Source: Allomyces macrogynus ATCC 38327
Taxonomy: Eukaryota > Blastocladiomycota > Blastocladiomycetes > Blastocladiales > Blastocladiaceae
Reading direction: 5' to 3'
DNA: 64,000 nt
Assembly (NCBI GenBank): GCA_000151295.1
Contig: GG745328.1
Span: 485,012-549,011 of the forward strand
The first letter of the stretch is position 1, and each line of letters opens with the position of its first letter. Shown in pieces: positions 59,470 to 64,000 of the stretch. The translations under genes were made by a program, and so were the position numbers. The notes beneath the pieces are model-generated. The model was not told where the DNA came from, searched no databases, and was given only the letters and a program-made list of their open reading frames with translations.

Positions 59470-61132
59470 TGACCCGGGCGCCTATCGAGCAGCTTCCTCT
59501 TCCCGTTCTCGACATGTTAAGTCAGCACGTTTGCTGCAGTGATGCAGATACGAACCTTCGCGCCGCCCGTGCCAGCTTGTTTGAAATTACATTGGCATCT
59601 CCCTAATTGTTTTCTCCAGCGATACGCGCTGTCCTCCGCTTTCGTCTGAATGTCGACAATTCTTGGCCTCGAAATGGGACTGTTCGTGTGGAAGGCATGA
59701 CCCTCACGCGGATGACTTTCGCGTACTGTGGAATGAAGTGAATGGGAGCAGCAAGATTTGGCCCAAGCTGCTTGCTCGGGATCACAGCCGCATGCGCATT
59801 AATCGGCCACCCCGGGCGGACCAGGCTCATGAGCAAGACCATGCAGTGGTCGCTGCACTGGCTGGTTCCCAATCGCAATTCTCGAGCAGGTGGTCATACT
59901 GGCAGATCTCCCCTGAGAAAATGAGCCTCTTTGATCTTGACGCAGCAACCGATCCAAAGATTCCACCACGTTTTCGCTATCTTCGCATTGCATGCGAGTC
60001 CTTTGACGAATGTGAAGGCTCATCATGGCCAACATGCCCGCCCACTCTCGAAAACCTCATGCTAACGTCGTATGCGCTGGATCCCGCGTATCTTGCTCAA
60101 AACTTCCCGCCACATCTTTACTCGTTGTCACTTGCCTTTGACGACCCGGACACAGCTACGACACTTGCAGCCTTGTACCGCAACCTGCCCAACACCTTGA
60201 TGATTCTCCAGCTCAACCGCAATTTCCATGGCTCAATAATTTTTGAGGAAGAGTGTGTTGATGATCTTGCTGCGGGCCTCGCCGCCTTGCCGCGGTTGCA
60301 CAATTGCCACGAGTCCTCGAGAGTCTTGCATCGCGCGGTCGTGGTCAAGTCGTACACATGCTCTCACTTATGTTCCGTCTGTTTCCTGGGGAACCGGTGG
60401 AGGATTTTGGTTCGGACCTGCCTTTGACGCTGGGCTCGTCATGGGAGGACTCAATTGGCTCAGCGAGTGCTCTGCTTGACGTTGAACACATTGGAATTCA
60501 GCCTGCGCGGCTCGAATTGGCGTGGAAGAACGATGATGCCGCGGCCCTGTTTTCAGTTGTCCTCTTTCTCCCAATGCCAATGCGCTCACTTGCCATCAAG
60601 CTCGTCTTGTGGAATCCTAGCTTTGTGCAGTGTCTCATGGACTGGATTAGCCTGTCTTCGACGCTCCCGGAGTTATGCTTGAGCCGCAAAAAGCGCATCA
60701 TTCGTTTGAGGATCCCACGGCTGATCTGGACAGAGGCCAGGCTCGATTCTGAATCGGTGTATTTTGTCACCACTTTTAGGCAAGGGTTTGCAACTTTGGA
60801 GATGGCGGCGAAACCGCCCAGGTCTTGACGTGGACGTTCACCAACACGCTCATGACATTTGACTTGCCGGCGTGCAACTCGACCAACGATGATCTGCGGT
60901 GCATGGCGCCGCAGTGACCGCCTGGCCTCAAACACTTGAATCTTTCATGCAACAAGATCTCAACGGTCATGTTGCCGCTCCCGCTGGCACTGCACACGCT
61001 CAAAGAGGCCGAAAATCCACTGAAAAAGGGATTGGACCACAAAATGTGGATTGACTCACTTCCGCGGTCGTTTTGTACGCTAAATGTGACAAAGTTCGGG
61101 TTGCAGGTACGCTTCATGGAATTACTTCGGTA
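59470..61132 (+). pseudogene. F-box-like/LRR family member L5, decayed but nearly full length
   Basis: Order of parts: MTRAPIEQLPLPVLDMLSQH and SLFEITLASP with a frameshift stop at the site where L3 has ASAHFF. Then 59663-60300 (LARDHSRMRINRPP, SRWSYWQISPEKMSLFDLDA, WPTCPPTLENLMLTSYALD). After a frame change near 60300 come VLESLASRGRGQVVHMLSLM, MPMRSLAIKLVLWNPSFVQC and VYFVTTFRQGF. A further change and an in-frame TGA near 60916 precede GLKHLNLSCNKISTVMLPLP and WIDSLPRSFCTLNVTKFGL. It contains the junction that is interrupted in L3/L2, which confirms the original architecture (DAATDPKIPPRFRYLRI). Confidence 0.75.
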
Positions 61133-61345
61133 GGTGGCCCAAAGCTTTGGGATAACCCGGCTCAGCATGCTGAAGCTGGTCGTGACGGCCAAAAGCGATT
61201 GATGCTCTTTGTCTGGATGGGGCTCATTTTTGCCCATCTGGGATAAAGCGTTATACAGTACCAAAAAGCGTGCATCGTTTTTGATGTGCAGAAACAAAAG
61301 AAACAGTTTTCACGATATCCATCCCATTGACTCAAACTGCCCAGT

Positions 61346-62000
61346 TTATTGACGCCCAATCTTGCGACGCATGTCAACCTTGGCGTTCAGGCACGCCACG
61401 TCGTTGTCTTCAGCGTCATAGACCAGAGCGTGGATGTAGAACACAGACTAGATTCGCACCCACTTCCGCGTTAGCGCACTGTATCCAAGCGTCGGTCCAC
61501 TGATGCAACGCCATGCGCAAACGTACCGGTGGGACTTCCTTGGGCAAATCTATTTCGACGCGAATCACTTGGTGGCCCGTGGGAATCGGGCACGGCAGGC
61601 CAGGGTGGAGCCACGCCTCATCGCAAAAGTCGTACGTTTTGCCGAGCAGCTTGATGATGCCGAGCTTGACCGTCATTTCGACATACGCGCCCTGATCAAG
61701 CGGCTTCAACAGGAAACCTTCGATTTCGACGACCGCGTTTTGCCCAGCCACGAGCGGGTCCGGAATAATGCGCGCCGACAACACTTGGAACAGGTCATGG
61801 TCTCCACCACACGACTCGATGGAATGCGCGTCAATGTAGTTGGCGGCGTGGCGGAGCGCGGCGTGCGGCTGCACAGTCGACTGCAGCGGTAGCTCGCTGT
61901 TGTGCGACAAGGTGCGGATCGAGGGCGCAGCAAGCGTCGGGGCGGACACAGCCACGAGCAACACGAGCGCGAGGAGCAGGGTCGGCAGAGCGTTGGTCAT
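61346..62000 (-). CDS. Secreted ML-domain lipid-transfer protein (PG/PI-TP, Npc2-like)
   Basis: Binds and moves phosphatidylglycerol/phosphatidylinositol or sterols in the lumen of the secretory or vacuolar system (family). Exons 62000-61527 and 61447-61346 (intron 79 bp, GTACGT...TAG, phase 0) give 191 residues. Signal peptide MTNALPTLLLALVLLVAVSA, then SIESCGGDHDLFQVLSARI, AGQNAVVEIEGFLLKPLDQG, YDFCDEAWLHPGLPCPIPTG and DLPKEVPP joined to SVFYIHALVYDAEDNDVACL. The cysteine pattern and the IP-x-G-like segment are those of fungal PG/PI transfer proteins. It is the only clearly intact conserved gene inside the array region. Confidence 0.92.
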
Positions 62001-63052
62001 GGTGGGTTGTGAAATCTCAGTAAGTTGTTGGATCGGTCGTAGCTGAGGGAGAAGAAGAGAGAATGCGTCTTTCAGACCATGTGGCAGACGGGAGAAGAGG
62101 GCGCAGTATCTGCGGCCTGCGCATGCTTTTGGTGTGTTGGCGGTGATGCAGCAAGGCACGACTTGGCGTTGTCCACCAGAAACTCAAACAAAGGCCAAGG
62201 CCCCGACTATGACTGTTTCAACTGGTCTCTCTGGTCCTTCGTTCAGGGCCAATGAGCTATTTGGGGAACCGGGGAATGAACGGGAATGAACTGGAGGTCG
62301 TTGGTGAGCATTGTCCAGCGGCCCAGCATGGGCGAGCTGCCCTGAATGTTTACATCATTCGCGACTCGTGAGCATCATTCCACTTCAATCCCATTCCTTC
62401 AACACGTACCGCCGACCAGCTGCATCTCAATCCGCCACCACTCAATGCTTCCGCAAACTGCCACAACTTTGCGGCACATTGTACTGTCACCATCCCCACA
62501 AGAGATGCAGTCCAAGGCTCTTGTCTGCATGCTTGCTCTGAGCTCTTTTGTGCGTCGCCAAATATCTCCCTGCCGTCACATATTTGCTCTAGCACATGCA
62601 CTTAAGGAGCAGATACACACACATGACGTGCTCGATTCAGTCAGTCGTGGTTCACTGCAATCGTGAGCCCTAGCAGGGACAACGTTCAAGCAGGGCACTG
62701 ATATTTAGATTTGATTTTGGGTCCGCTTTAGTTGTTTGTTATGTATCACTTTTTTCGGCGTTCTTGGGCCAAACTTGCCAACATCAGAACTTGAGCAATG
62801 TGTGGCGCCACGCCGTGTCAAGACTTGGCGCCATGCCTTCACCTTGTATAGTTCGACCTCTGCCTCCACGGCGCTCAACACATCAACCCGAGTAACGACT
62901 TGCATCATTCGCTTTTCTGTACCGGGCAACATCTTGATCGTGCAAGTGTTGATTCTTGCTCAAGTTTGCAGCTACTCTGCCTTCGAAACTTGATATCGCC
63001 ACATTAGTTTTCAACTCGCTTGTGCCTTCAACGTTTTCACCGTTTGCTTGCC
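62001..63052. other. Intergenic region
   Basis: Upstream of the ML-domain gene and of the F-box-like fragment. ORFs below 110 codons on both strands show no family features. Confidence 0.45.
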
Positions 63053-63271
63053 ATGACCTCAGCACGAGCGTCCATTGAGCGGATCCCATTCGATGTGGTT
63101 GAGCTTCTCTGCCATCATCTGCATGGCGAGGATGGGGCCGGGCGTGGTGGAGATCCTTTCGAATTTGCGCTTGCCTCTGCGATCTTCTTTGCGCCAGCTG
63201 TGCGCGCCGCCCACTGCTTTCGGCCGCGCCATGGTGCCCACTGGCCTGCAGTCTATGACCAAAATGATTAG
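63053..63271 (+). pseudogene. F-box-like N-terminal fragment (L6)
   Basis: Reads MTSARASIERIPFDVVELLC, then PFEFALASAIFFAPAVRAAH and WPAVYDQND-stop. This matches the first ~70 residues of L3 and then stops; no LRR part follows in any frame. It could be a short expressed ORF but most likely is a truncated family copy. Confidence 0.65.
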
Positions 63272-63965
63272 AAGGCCGCCACCCTGGATCACCAGAACCT
63301 TTCACGTGAAGAGAGTTGTGTCGTTGGATCCTATTTTGTGACCTGGTGAGATGGTGGCCCTCCGACGGACGATTCGACTTGCTTTGCCGACGCGTGATAA
63401 CAACCGCGCCCGCATGGCTCTGCCACAGCAATCCTACAGTTCTATCGACCATTCTTCCCGGCTTTCTTCGCGATTTGTCATTTCACGGTAAGGCCGGCAG
63501 GACACCAGCGGGACGCTCTTGCCATGGGCCGCGGGCTGTCATCATCGCAGAATGGCAATCTGACCAGTGGGCTAGAATCCGCTGCGATTTTCTCCACCGA
63601 ATTATCCGCAGAAGAGATGTCGGCCGTCGCCACAATACCTTGCCAATCGAGACGAAACGGACGACAGCACGCGTCTCTCACGTCCCATACATTTTCCACG
63701 TGGCGTCATAGAGTTAGGGCGCTGTTTCCTGGCCCTTGCGATGCAAGTTGCGGACTTGCGAGGAAGAACCTCTGCTTGCGACGCCCCACGTCGGGCAAAC
63801 CATCCATCCATCTTCGCTGGCGAACGCGTTGGGAACTATTTCCGGCAGCAGCTCTCTTTGTGCACGATTGCCAGACCCAGCACGGCCACGACTACCCGCA
63901 TTGCAACCGCTTTACGCGCCAACATCCCGCCAACCAGTCGTTGTTCGACCAGCCAAGTACCAGCC
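63272..63965. other. Intergenic region
   Basis: Possibly decayed remains of L6 in the first 400 bp. The rest precedes a start codon at 63966. Confidence 0.4.
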
Positions 63966-64000
63966 ATGACGAACCCGTTTGCGGGCTACCCGACCATTGC
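63966..64000 (+). CDS. Possible start of a gene cut by the window end
   Basis: An ATG at 63966 opens MTNPFAGYPTI to the last base. The context CCAGCCATGAC and the return of GC-rich codons suggest a real start, but 11 codons do not allow any identification. Confidence 0.3.
   Translation, partial: MTNPFAGYPTI

Overview
This is a GC-rich window from a eukaryotic nucleus. Genes are interrupted by many short introns, mostly 65-90 bp, and most donors read GTNCG followed by T, C, G or A. A chitin synthase export chaperone, a fungalysin protease and a secreted pectinase point to a fungus. A complete CFAP58 gene, which belongs to motile cilia and flagella, points to a fungus with swimming zoospores. 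High GC and recent paralogue pairs fit a blastocladialean such as Allomyces. That placement is an inference from gene content, not a match to a named genome.

Layout: 1-9.5 kb holds a tandem pair of Kha1-like cation/H+ antiporters (the first is cut by the window edge) and the first of two methionine aminopeptidase 2 genes. 10.3-16.3 kb holds a GH28 pectinase and two broken leucine-rich-repeat (LRR) genes. The second aminopeptidase gene follows at 16.5-18.0 kb. 19-36.7 kb is a conserved gene block: Chs7-like chaperone, WD40 protein, a small CaaX-box cysteine protein, an unknown ORF, CFAP58, a BAR-SH3 protein with a Cys/His tail, a putative secreted protein, the mitochondrial tRNA 2-thiouridylase and a bZIP factor. 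38.8-51.4 kb holds fungalysin, trehalose-6-phosphate synthase, an unknown membrane-type protein, a farnesylation-type DnaJ, LSm2, a class II eIF4E and a DUF4050-like protein. From about 52 kb to the end the sequence is visibly less GC-rich and is dominated by a tandem array of F-box-like/LRR genes in various states of decay, interrupted by one ML-domain lipid-transfer gene.

The most notable signals are: two paralogue pairs with near-identical central blocks between diverged flanks (gene-conversion signature, including one shared intron); an 8-nt microexon that restores the J-domain of the DnaJ gene; a 516-bp insertion with a 10-bp target duplication that splits an F-box-like/LRR gene whose frame is exactly restored without it; and the F-box-like/LRR array itself, which looks like a lineage-specific, fast-turnover family. 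No CRISPR array, rRNA or convincing tRNA was seen. Exon borders are inferred by eye from splice motifs, reading phase and family alignment.
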